DNA of 64,000 nucleotides from Capitella teleta. Taxonomy: Eukaryota; Annelida; Polychaeta; Capitellidae. The notes beneath the pieces were generated by a model. That model did no database searches. It had not been told where the DNA came from and was given only the letters and a program-made list of their open reading frames with translations. Location: the NCBI GenBank assembly GCA_000328365.1, contig KB300643.1, positions 91,723 through 155,722 of the forward strand, read 5' to 3'. The position numbers were made by a program, and so were the translations under genes. Shown piece after piece: positions 53,685 to 64,000 of the stretch; within the stretch, counting starts at the first letter, position 1; every line of letters begins with the position of its first letter.

Positions 53685-54288
53685 AGAGTGGGCCAAAAGG
53701 TGTTTATCTACACTATGTTTAAAAACAAAAACGACTAAATTAGCCAAACTTGACCAATTATTCAGAAAAAAAAAAAAATAAAAAAAAAACATTAACTAAC
53801 TTATTCCATTTATGCAAAGATATCGGATACAAATCAGATGAGCTCCTGAACGAGTATCATGAAAAGTCATTTGTTGCAGATGGCGCTTCAATACAAATTG
53901 TTCGCTTTGTTTTGATTTAAAGAAAAAAAACATAAACAATATCAACACAACAGCACTCTCAAGCAAAACAATTGTACGGAGTGAAGTCATTTATGCGTCC
54001 AATGAAGTCTTGTTTGCCGCCAAAAATGAAAATATTCCCAAACGCTGAGTGCATTCTATTGATTGATATAAATCGCATCAATTTCGGTGAAATTGAAACA
54101 GAAATAATAGGAATAGCAGCATGACCTGTTAGACTAACCACACCAGGCTTTTTTTTTCTCTTATCTTTGCGTGGTTTATACACTGCGACCTAGCTGGTTT
54201 AGAATACTATCTCGAAAAAGCGCAGTGCCTTTGAGAAGCATTGAAATCGTTAGCATGGAGCAGACAGACTACTTTTTGGCCCACGCTG
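53685..54288. mobile_element. Mariner-like MITE, copy 1
   Basis: The left end CAGAGTGGGCCAAAAGG and the right end, read in reverse, CAGCGTGGGCCAAAAAG form imperfect inverted repeats, and TA dinucleotides flank both sides (53683-53684 and 54289-54290), as for Tc1/mariner elements. The 604-bp body is AT-rich, has no transposase frame and aligns along most of its length with 60575-61175. Shared internal words include TTTATGCAAAGA, CAGATGAGC, TGGCGCTTCAA, AAACAAAACAATT and TTTGCCGCCAAAA. Confidence 0.8.
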
Positions 54289-56160
54289 TAAATGTTCACG
54301 AAAGAGGGCCTAGGAATGTTATTCACCGGCTGGCATGCCTTCTTTTGGGCGACAGACCAGAAATATTGAGAATATGAATCGCCGAGGATTGAATTTGTTG
54401 AATTAAAATTATTAAATGGTTACAATATGTTGACTAATGACCGAATAATCGCAGATAAGACGGATATAATTATGTGGTAGAAGCTGATGAATGATTTTAA
54501 AATTATATACATAACATGCAATTATAATTGGATTTTGGTCAGATGCTGTATGCCAATCATGAATGCATTTTTTCCGAATACAAATATATACACATAATCA
54601 TTATACGGGATTCACGAAGATAAATCGATGAATTGTTTGCGTTCAATTATGCAGTGCAAACATGCCAACTTTGACACAAAATTCTGAATTTCATGACCAT
54701 GTTGCGCTGTATATAACATTCTATATATTAGGGACATTAACATGAACCATCATTAACTACAGAACGCTTATGTTTTATAATTACGTTTATTGATCCGGTG
54801 AGTATATCATAATTTAAACGATCGATAATGAGCCACGCTCAAAAAACCAGGTCGTATTGTACACAATAATAATCTATTCAGTGGAACACAATTCATCTGA
54901 GCATTTCACCGCAATGTATTCTCTCCCACACACATGAATAATAAAACAGATGAGGTAATAAAATAAATGCACTTCACCCAATAAAGCAATAAGGCAAGAG
55001 GTAAAATTAACTTGAATAATTTATTTGATCTACGATCAGTTATAGCAAAAAAATGTTTATTATAACAAATCATTTTATAATCACACGGTTTGATGATTCT
55101 CCGTGTGAACAGAAGGGAGCAGCCGCTAACCCATTTGACACAAAGAGAACAATTGTGGAATAATATACGACGCATGCAAATATCAAGCAAGAGATTGTAA
55201 ACGGAAAGTTCTCCCGGGAAACACCGTCCTTATATGGACGAGGGAATTCCGCGGAGAGTTCCGTACAAAATCTCGCGTTTGGATGCGTCATTCGTGCAAG
55301 TTTTGTCCCATTGAGGCGTCAGGATCGTGCGCCAGAATATCATCACCAGAACTAAGTACAAAGCAACGGGGTCATCATTGTGGTCATCAGATAATTCAAT
55401 GATCTGAATCAGAATTATTCACTAGCTTAGAAATCTGAGCAAGGAACGATGAAACTGAAAGAAGTTGAACTGGGTTGAATTCTGAGGAAATTTTTTGAAA
55501 GCAAAATTTGAACAATAATGAAACGAAACAACCCGCGTTACCAGACAGGAATACACAAGATCTTAATATCGTCGACTATTTACAATTCACACAAATGGTT
55601 GCTTGTAAAAAATAACGATAGCATGGTATCAGCACAAATATTACAAACAGCACAAACACATTGAGGAATTTTTTTTTATGAAATGAAGTGTAATATTAAT
55701 TTGTGAATATGACAAATTTCAATTCAATGTTGATTATTTTTTTGGCAACAAAAAGAAATCACACACTCCTGAGGGAAGAATATAATCATTTTCTGAACCC
55801 CCTTTAAGGAATTTACAAACCACAAAAAAAAATAAAAATAAATCAAGATAACAAAATCAACTGTGAATATAAAAATAATAGAATTTGAATTAAGCCTTTA
55901 AAGAGGTTACAGCGTTGACTAGCATGTTATGCCTGCCACTCTCTTCCTGTCAACGAATTGATCGGAGAAAAAAGTAATAATTTCAGCACTGATTTCCTCT
56001 GCAAGGACAACAATATGCAGGCAGCCATAATGATCCACTCACATCAGCATACAGTGATACAACGGACCACTCAACAAATCATATTATGAACGTGAGTCTC
56101 GTCACAAATGACAATGATTTACTTTAAAAAGATGAGATTGCTAAGATGCTTGTGCAAGGA
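54289..56160. other. AT-rich spacer and MFSD14 3' flank
   Basis: No supported coding region. Long A- and T-rich stretches without recognised repeats; the right end is the 3'UTR of MFSD14. Confidence 0.4.
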
Positions 56161-59100
56161 CTATTTCTCTTCCTCCAGTCCTGTTATTAATAATGGCTCT
56201 TTCTCTATTCGCAACTCTGAAAATTAAATTAATAAATAATAAAATACTTTGGAATAAAACGAGAGTTACCTGGGTTACGATCAAAGAGCTCGAGTTGAAC
56301 AGTCGGACTTCTGCGTGTGGGTGACCTTTGCAGGGGGTCAGATAGCCGCCTGACGGGATTCTCAGGAATGAAGATGGCGACCAGCAGCGCCAGGATGACC
56401 AGAATCGCCCCAAAGGCGAAAGGAGGGCCCGGCATAACCGTCTGGAAAGACTTGAATGACATATGCCCTCATAAGACAACTTAACAACAATCGAAAGGCA
56501 AAACAAAGCGATTCACAAGCGTAATTGAGATTAAGCAAAGCGAGGCACCAACCTCATGCATGCGGTGTAGCATGTCAGGGGGCGGAGAGGCAACTGTGGC
56601 GTTGGAAGGCAGCTTCGGAGGATCATCGTCATCGCCTCCTGGCTCATTCAGGTCCACATGGAACAGGTAGAAGATGAAGCCATAGAGAGCAGGCCCCAGA
56701 CCATTGCACAGGCCCCGGATGCCTGTGATCATGCCCTGCGCTACTCCTGCTCAACAAACGCGTGAATCAGACGACAGGGTTCAGGTTTGAAACAAACCTT
56801 GCTGATCTGGCTCCGTGACCGATGAGACAAAGGAGCTGATTGCTGGGTACGTGATGCTGCCCATGGCTGCCAGTGAGCCAGCCATCCACATGATCCAGGA
56901 CGTTGAACCGAAGCCAATGAGGAGGAGTTGCAGCATCTCAAACACCAGGCCAAAGATGATGGAGTGCTTAGCCCCCAGGTACTTCATGAGTACCGCTAGT
57001 ATAGCCGTCTGAAAACGGAGAATATTAGTACAGACGTTGACTCATCTAACACCATACCTGAGCAAGTACTGAAAGGACTCCTATGAAGGCGACAAATGAA
57101 GCAACTTGTTCAGGCGAGAAGCCAACAACCTGAAAAGGAGAGTTAATAAGGGAATTCCCCATGTGATCACCACTCACCAGTCGCAGATAGACAAAAAAGC
57201 TTGAGTACTCGCCTGCCTCAGGCAGATACGAGAGGAAAACAGTGACACAAAGCATGAGGATCAAGTAGTCGTGGCCTAATCTTCTCAAAGCCTGAAAAAT
57301 TGACAATTAGGACGAGAGGAATCGCAGGAACGGTATCAACATACACCAAAGGGATCGGCCTTTTCCCAGGAAAGCTGAGAGCTGTAGGAAACGGGGCGTA
57401 GTTTTTCCGACAGAGACTCTGGGACGGCAACAAGTATGAAGAGCACATCCAGCAGTGCTATGGCCGTTGCCAAGGCAACCACAACATTCTCACTGTAGAC
57501 CTTGCCCAGATATGCACCAATCGCCGGACTGGTGACTAAGCTGGCGGCAAAAGTGGCCGATACAAGACCATAGGCGGCGCTGCGGTCCTCTTCCGTGGTT
57601 ACGTCAGCCACGTACGCAAACACGATGCTGAATGTGACGGAGAAGACTCCGGAGATGGAGATCATGGCAAAGTACCACCTGGAAGAGCAGAGGTCAGGGG
57701 TCAGGGGTCAACTGAAGTATGAAGGTCAGACCAGGGACTGAATTTCATCAGAGGAATTGGCATGCAGGTGAAGGTCACTGTGATGAGGAGAAAGGGTTTA
57801 CGACCCCAAACGTCAGAGAGCGCTCCTATCATGGGAGCGCTGAGGAAGGAGAGAAGACCCTGCAACGGCATAGCATGAGACGTCATTAGACAAAGGCGTT
57901 GACCACTCACCTTCACACCCTGAATGAGACCGTTCATGAGGAATGCATGGTCTTGGAACGTATCATTTAATACCTGAGAGACATGGTCAAGATATGAAGT
58001 GATGTGATGATGCGTACTCACAGTGATAACAGGGGACATGAGCAGACCCCAACTGAAGAATTCTAAAAAGATCACAATCAGCGCATGATACACACTCGGC
58101 TGGAAGATTCCCGTCTTCTGTTGAAATTAATCAGAATTTTAGAGAATATGTCATTTTGTAAAAGAGAGAGCGCATGCAGAAGATTGATTATATTACGAGC
58201 CATTACGAGAATTTCAATATTAGCATCTTCGAACAAGAAAGATTAAATTTTTTCTTTAAATGACATTTAACAAGAACCAAAAATCTATAAATTATTTTTC
58301 TTTCGATTCATAGGTATCAAAATTATGTACAAGCAAAAGCAATACACAAACATTCTAACAGCTCCAAGATATCTCAATCACTTGGAGAGGGAAAAAAATC
58401 AAGAACACATATGGCCTGGATAGCGTAGTTGATTCTTTCTATCTGTGTTTTGCAATGCAATCTGGAAGCAATTGAGCAGCTGAATTCACTTCAACTGACC
58501 CTGCTCTAGGCCAATCAATATGACAGTTACAAAGTTCAAATGGTTTTATGTACACAATAACATGTATGTACATCGTACATACAAAATTAATTACAAATCA
58601 TCAAAGAACAAAAACAATAAAACTGTGAAGGAGGAGGGGGGTGGGGGTTAGAACGAGAAGAGAATAAAATCAGAATTGTTGAGCAATCTGTACATGGATC
58701 AGACGTTCCCACAACAAGTTCTCTCAGGTGACTGAGACCCACGACCAGTGAAGATATATGCGAAGATCCGTACGGATGTCACTTACCGGGAGGTCGAGAA
58801 TATCATCATGACCCTCCTTGAAAACCATCCAAATGAATTTTATACTCAATCAGTTATTTTTCTTCAATCAATATATCAAAAATTTAACAAATCAAATATA
58901 AATTATTCTCAGTAGTACTAAAGCTAAAAAAGTTATATATTTATTATTCACAGGTAACAAAGTAAGAAGGTGTGGATTTTTCAATGAATTAATGCTATTA
59001 TGCAAGGTATTAATAAATAACATGAATGAAATGCATTCAAAGTGCTCTACCACTGACTCCTACACCCAACATAAATATGGCCTCAGGATATCACTTTAAC

Positions 59101-59607
59101 CCCTTAACAATTAGCCATAAAGGCCCATAGTTCCCCTTTCATGCTGGGTGCTACATGACAGATAAAGCATGGTGTTTTTGTTTATGCTGTTATGCAGTTG
59201 TTCAAGTACTGAGAAATTGAGGTCAAAATAGTAATAGTAAGATTTGTAAACGCTGGTTCTGAGTTATGATCTGCTTCCTACTGGAGACTTATCCAATCAT
59301 GCAAACCACGAAAGGTTACTAGATTACAGCGGGATGCTCGACTCCCTTTCCCGCCGGGAAAAGTCAGAATGCCAATAACATGACTTTCCTGAGTTCATCT
59401 CAGAAAGCGAGAAGCCTGGTTTAAAATAAATGCTTCCAATTATTTCATTGATACATCATACTTTCATTTATACTAACATCCAATTAGTTTCCATTAATTC
59501 TACTATGATCTTCATCAGTTGTGACAGTTAGGCTGTAGACTGAGGCTGTAACTGGACTTTGGTTATTCTAGTAAACGTTGAGTACCTATAATAAATGGTC
59601 AAAGGTT

Positions 59608-59649
<42 letters not shown>

Positions 59650-60173
59650 TTGTGTTTTAAAATACTTAAATAGTGAGTTAGTGAGCGACACCCCCAATGA
59701 TACAACATAAGGAAACAGACAAATCAATAGTTATCATAATATTTGATTTAAATCTAATCTGATTTGAAATCATCATCAATAAATTTGTCAAGATCAACGT
59801 TATGTGGATCACATTAATCATTTCGTGATAATCGTAACACAATGATTCTAAGTTAAAGATATCATTTATCATCGATAATTCGTCCTTTAATTCACAAAGG
59901 ATCCGCCGATCCCATTCATCCCCGCATGGAAAAATATTCCAGATTATTTCCTTAAAACATCTAAGACTAAATTTAGAGCATAAATATAGTAATTTTATCC
60001 CTAAATGTGACAAAACGACAGCCTGACACCTGATGAGACGGCGGTTTGCTAGTCGTCTTAGAGGAAGAGGCTTCCGCCTTCGCCGCATAACTCACCGGAT
60101 CGTCGTCTTTGCGGCGGGACTTCCTGCCCCATGATATACTTCCAACAATTCGCTTTCTTTTGTTGGCTAACAT
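56161..60173 (-). CDS. MFSD14A: MFSD14/HIAT1 major-facilitator transporter
   Basis: A solute-carrier-like membrane protein of Golgi, ER and endosomal membranes in vertebrates; the substrate is unknown. Vertebrates have A and B paralogues and this gene is equally close to both. Exons 60030-60173, 58787-58816, 58022-58117, 57911-57973, 57732-57859, 57345-57678, 57178-57291, 57058-57129, 56798-57008, 56553-56746, 56270-56441 and 56161-56216 join to 537 residues (human about 490). Twelve membrane segments are expected. Diagnostic blocks: PSVYHALIVIFLEFFSWGLL, MNGLIQGVKGLLSFLSAP, the MFS motif GALSDVWGRKPFL, YGLVSATFAASLVTSPAIG, FLSYLPEAGEYSSFF, DQQGVAQGMITGIRGLCNG, ALYGFIFYLFHV, and a tail KEPLLITG that resembles the human KEPLLQD. 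The N-terminal 48 residues are very basic (MLANKRKR). The second exon is a 30-base microexon. The second-last donor choice at 57345 (GT-ATGT) was set by phase. Confidence 0.94.
58787..58816 (-). other. 30-nt microexon of MFSD14
   Basis: It encodes EGHDDILDLP between the basic N-terminus and KTGIFQPSVYHA. Flanks are AAG|GAGGG (acceptor) and CCCG|GTAAGT (strong donor). Both junctions are phase 0, so skipping it would keep the frame. Confidence 0.65.
58817..60029 (-). other. First intron of MFSD14 (1.2 kb) with microsatellite
   Basis: Longest intron of the gene, AT-rich. It contains a 14-unit ATC run at 59608-59649. No ORF or transposon is recognised. Confidence 0.6.
59608..59649. repeat. (ATC)14 microsatellite
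   Basis: A perfect trinucleotide run in the first MFSD14 intron. Confidence 0.95.
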
Positions 60174-60574
60174 GTTGAAATATTCCTTTTAATCGTCAAA
60201 ATGTCAACATCATTGAACTTCATCCTCTTCAGCCATTTTGCACTGATCTGACGTCAGATGCGTACTCTAGAGGCAGCGAACTGGCTTGCTCAATGCGGAC
60301 TCGCCGAAAGAGTACCTCTAGATTGTGTAAGTGCACGTGTCCTTAGGCAGTCATCCGTTATGAACTTAGGGATTTATAATGCGTGGACTCGATATCTGAA
60401 GTCTCAGCATAACTATATCTCGTTCTATTCATTTACCTTTGAGTATCAATTCATTAATTACAACGGCAGGTCAGCAACCTTATTTTGATTTCAGCGCTTA
60501 AATTTTGTTCAACTGGTGCATGGGATTAAAAAAATAAAAAAATAAAAAAAATAAAAAAATAAACGGTACGCGTA
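60174..60574. promoter_or_regulatory. MFSD14 promoter region
   Basis: Immediately upstream of the MFSD14 start. A 76-codon plus-strand frame at 60258-60488 starts with ATG but shows no motif or splice context. An A-rich stretch at 60528-60563 precedes the MITE. Confidence 0.35.
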
Positions 60575-61175
60575 CAGAGTGGGCCAGAAGTAGTCTACTC
60601 CATGTTGAAATCAAAACTCTAAAATGTGCTTAAAATGTATCAATAATACAATTGTTCAAAAAAGGACTAACTGGCATGGAGTAATTATGTTATTGATTCT
60701 GCGCCCGTTTATGCAAAGAAATCAAGTAAAAAGGTAAATTTTGTATGAGGGAGGGACATTTAAAAGCGGGTGGCGAAGAGAGCAAAATCAGATGAGCCTC
60801 TGAATAAGCAATAAGGAATGTCCTCTCTTGGCGCTTCAAAACAAACTCACTGCTTTGTTTTTATTTTAGGAGATATTAGCTAGCGTTGCTGTCATAATAA
60901 TAACACTCTCAAACAAAACAATTATAGTTCGAGAGCATTGCCTAATGAAGCTTATCCATGGTCGGGGCCCTGTTTGCCGCCAAAAGTGGAAATATCGTGG
61001 AATGATGAATGCAATCTATTAATTGAGAAAAAATCGGCATAGGCCTATATGTTGATGAAATTGGAATAGAAAAATAAAACTAGCAGAATAAAATGTTAGA
61101 CTGATCATACCAAGTACATGTATTTATTTCTCTTAACTTTGTGTGATTTTTACACTGCAATCCCTTATTCCGTAA
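60575..61175. mobile_element. Mariner-like MITE, copy 2 (right end deleted)
   Basis: It begins CAGAGTGGGCCAGAAG after a TA and follows copy 1 (53685-54288) word by word at roughly 70% similarity by eye to the TTTTTACACTGCAA region. It then jumps to CCGTAAATGTC, which matches the flank of copy 1 beyond its right end, so the last 100 or so bases of the element appear lost or rearranged. Same orientation as copy 1. Confidence 0.7.
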
Positions 61176-62640
61176 ATGTCAAAATCAAGATCGAGGTTCT
61201 CTGGACTGATCATAAATGTGCAAATTCAGAAAACAAACGTGTTACATTATTTCGCACATATTTGTTACTGAATTTGCACATAAATAATATATAATGGTGA
61301 ATCGCGAAGGGATATTTTGAAATTTACGCGCGTAACTTTGGTGCTTGATTCACAGGAACCAATAAAATGAATTTATATTTTCTAATATCATCAATGTGTA
61401 TAATTTTCATTATTTCGCTCTTATATGATATAAAAGTATAAGCGTGAATTTATTAATTTAATCACCACATGCACTTCATGATTCATGCATATCCTCGACT
61501 GGGAACCTTGTCACTTGGGCGTCTTTATCTGGTAATTATAAATTGGTTTAAACATCACACATAAATGAAAGTAATAATTGATTACGATTTTGCTCTTGAC
61601 ACAAATACCAGAGTGGAGAGTAATCAGATAATACGCAGATAACTAGTCATTGGTTGAATGAATAATGAATGAGTATCATTCGAGAACAAAACTTCACGGG
61701 AGATTACGTCTTATGACTTGTGATATATGTCTCCTACACGCACAGGTTATCGCTCATGTAGTAAGAAGAATTACATGTACTCGAACATAATTTTATTAAT
61801 ATTATACGAACTTTGAAGTGCCAAATGTCTAGACTTCCCACTAATTAAGTAGAGAGGAATTATTGAGTTATCAACTGTCACTACGGTGCGTGTATGAAAA
61901 ACTATGAACTCAACTGGCATATCATGGCCAAGGAAACACAAACTATACCACCTGAGAGAGAGAAATCATTTATTTAGCAATAACATACTTCAATGTGAAT
62001 TAAACGTGTGCAGACTGATGGTAGTAATGGTGATGATAATGGTATGATGATGACCGGAGACCAGGCTAAGGCACAACAAGTGGCTGTTTTCGAGCTGGCC
62101 ACCCCGGAGGATGATGAAATGATAACGATATTAATGATGATACTGATATGAGACGCGCATGAGAGGGAGAGAGAACTATTGATAGGATAGTAATTTTGGT
62201 TATTGCAGACATAGCAGTTTTTTATAAAACCTTGATATGAATATTGATTGATGAAATGAGATTTGATTCTTTTTGAAAATGAGGCTATTGAATGAGTTAC
62301 CTGAGTTAAGTGACGGATGACAAAAAAAAAAAAAAAAAAAAAAAAAAAAGATCTGAGTTACCTACTGCACAGCCAAATAACACGAATAGGCCCTTGCCAC
62401 CTTGCAGCGGAAGGGAGTCGTTGTAAGATAGTGGACCCATGCAAGCATACATTGCAACGTGATACAACCACCAAATTAATAATAAATACCAATTGAGGGT
62501 CATTATGGTACAGCATGAACTTTTGTTTATAGAGAAGCAGAAACATGATGAACACACAAACACTGTGTACATTAAAACAGTTACGTTATGTGAGAATGCT
62601 GCCCAACTTGCCCAAGCGTCTTGGATCATGTTTTACTATA
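61176..62640. other. AT-rich spacer
   Basis: No supported gene. A 28-base poly(A) run lies at 62322-62349. A GC-richer stretch near 62060-62110 could be an old repeat, but I do not recognise it. Confidence 0.4.
62322..62349. repeat. Poly(A) tract of 28 bases
   Basis: A pure A run, possibly the tail of a retroposed element upstream of it; no body is recognised. Confidence 0.9.
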
Positions 62641-64000
62641 TAATAAGGCCAAAATGTGCAAGACATCTGGAAAATTTATGCAGAACTAATGAGAACAAAA
62701 AAGCAAAAAGCAAAAACCAAGATCACCAAACTTAACATGAATGGTAAAATCCTGACTGATAACCCAGAAATATCAAACGAAATGAACTCCTATTTTGCTA
62801 TCATTGAAGAAAAACTAGCTAACGCCATCTTCATGTAACAACAACCGTAATTATGCAAGATATCTTAAAGGGATGGGGAACTAAATTTTAAGTGATGTTC
62901 TATTGACTCATAGCACCAATTGATAGCATTCCGTGCCAAGAACACCCTGCCTGGATGCAAGCGTAAGGAAATAATGTATTCCGAATATCGGGGTTAGCAT
63001 TGCGCCTATGGGAGAATGGCTTCCATTGCGAAGTATAGAAGGCAAACGTCAGCTGATGGCTTGGTTTTGCTGATGGCTGATTGGTCCCGTTCCCCCCGTG
63101 AAGCTATCGATTTCAGCCAATCAGAGCAGAGCATCTTCGCCATAAAAGGACATCTTTGTTGTTTACGAAACGAAAGCGCATGCGTGGTGCACTCTGGCTG
63201 ACCTTTTTACTGTTTCAGCATGAGAAACGTGGTAGGTGTCCTAGAAAATCGCTTGTTAAAATAAGAAAAATAGCGAAAAATATTTTTTGTTTGCGCCTGA
63301 CTGGTGGCAAAATGATAATTCTATCTATTTCCGAAAAGAAAATAAAAAAATATCCAGGGGTTTAGTCGCAGGACACGCTGATATGACGAGGCCCATTACA
63401 AAAGATGGGGAACTCGGTGTTTCATCACAGCTGCTGACGTCACGCCTAGTTAGCAATATATCTCCCGCGAAATCGTTAGGGATGATATTCCTTGTGTGGG
63501 CCAGGCATAAGAATCATCTTTGGTGCATCAAATAACGACTCAAAGTCCATTTTCAACCAGTTCTCCATCCCTTTAAGGGTCAGTATCCCAATACCACATA
63601 CCTCTCTCCAACAACAGAAGAAGAAGTCCTCAAATTTAACTCATCAAAGGCCGACATTTGACCGACATATTTCAAGAAATCATGGACAAGTTTTTCGATA
63701 TCATGCCAGTATGATGTCACCATCATAATTCCCTACATTGTATTGTTAGCAATGGGAGCTACGAGTGAGAAGCTCTTTCAGTAGTTCTGAGAACAAGGAA
63801 CTATTCTTGCTGAAGTGAGAAAGTGGAAACATGCCAAGTACGTGCATTGGAAGAGGAGAAGAGGAAGCCTTGTGCGGCGGCCATAGTAGGAGAGCCACCA
63901 GGCAAGAAGAAAAGAGGAAGACGTCGAATCAACCAGACAACATCCGGGATTGGAAAGGCGGACGGATGGCTGCAGCAGCATCCACAGCAAGAGAAAGAAG
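62641..64000 (+). mobile_element. LINE (non-LTR retrotransposon) ORF2 remnant
   Basis: Three separated blocks have LINE ORF2 character. Block 1 (62656-62820) reads DIWKIYAELMRTKK and then NPEISNEMNSYFAIIEEKLA, the linker between endonuclease and reverse transcriptase. Block 2 (about 63577-63640) reads TYLSPTTEEEVLKF, the segment just before the RT core. Block 3 (about 63870-64000) reads VGEPPGKKKRGRRR and, one frame over, NIRDWKGGRMAAAASTARER, the usual LINE ORF2 C-terminus. The RT core between blocks 2 and 3 is missing and the frame is broken more than once, so this is a dead copy. It runs off the window. The clade is not certain (jockey/CR1-like). A TTAA-flanked element sits between blocks 1 and 2. 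Confidence 0.8.
62869..63572. mobile_element. TTAA-flanked MITE (piggyBac-like) inserted in the LINE
   Basis: This 704-bp element starts AGGGATGGGGAACT and ends AGTTCTCCATCCCT, an inverted repeat with 13 of 14 bases paired. It is flanked by TTAA on both sides (62865-62868 and 63573-63576), the target duplication of piggyBac-type transposons. The LINE frame reads on from NYARYLKG into QYPNTTYLSPTT if the element and one TTAA are left out, which shows the insertion site to the base. No transposase is encoded. Confidence 0.85.

Noticed and set aside
60258-60488. 76-codon plus-strand frame divergent from MFSD14
   Set aside because: No domain, no splice or poly(A) context; AT-rich promoter sequence.
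63016-63535. Short plus-strand frames between the LINE blocks
   Set aside because: They lie inside the TTAA-flanked MITE, have no motif and are not part of the LINE.

Overview
The window is nuclear DNA from an animal. All recognised genes are spliced metazoan genes (DDX43, TEKT2, TPR, a dystrophin-family gene, KEAP1, calreticulin, a C19orf44 homologue, a VPS4-like AAA ATPase, MFSD14). Most introns are only about 50-60 bp, coding DNA is clearly richer in GC than the AT-rich spacers, and short palindromes and TACATGTA-type words are common between genes. Tektin-2 implies motile cilia or flagella and KEAP1 implies a metazoan. My best guess is a non-bilaterian or marine invertebrate, perhaps a sponge. 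That is an impression from gene style, not a proof.

Layout. 30-4032 (+): 3' part of a DDX43-type helicase with at least two KH modules; one intron carries a complete 940-bp hAT MITE. 5223-6706 (+): tektin-2. 7084-16761 (-): nucleoporin TPR, convergent with tektin-2. 18235-18784, perhaps to 19370 (-): an unrecognised small protein. 20312-23800 (-): a short dystrophin-family protein with WW, EF-hand and ZZ modules. 25166-27088 (+): KEAP1, divergent from the dystrophin-like gene. 27089-31869: long spacer with a decayed hAT transposon. 31870-32712 and 35566-39438 (+): two intronless genes for disordered proteins that both end in a class I PDZ-ligand tail. 40249-42369 (-): C19orf44 homologue (DUF4614). 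46490-48743 (+): calreticulin with an HDEL tail. 50327-52122 (-): divergent VPS4-like ATPase. 56161-60173 (-): MFSD14/HIAT1 transporter. The two spacers around the last gene hold a pair of related mariner-like MITEs, and the right end is a LINE fragment split by a TTAA-flanked insertion.

Exon chains for DDX43, TEKT2, KEAP1, calreticulin, the dystrophin-like gene, the C19orf44 homologue, the VPS4-like gene and MFSD14 were joined by hand. All donors and acceptors are GT/AG and all phases close. TPR is identified by landmark motifs at its start, middle and end, without a full exon list. The genes are not one pathway. Several have germline, ciliary or stress roles in other animals, but clustering is not shown to be functional. 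Cross-cutting signals are a dispersed TCATAACGCA palindrome family, TGACCT repeats in short introns and in the calreticulin promoter, and a non-coding repeat shared by the tektin-2 5' intron and the region upstream of calreticulin.
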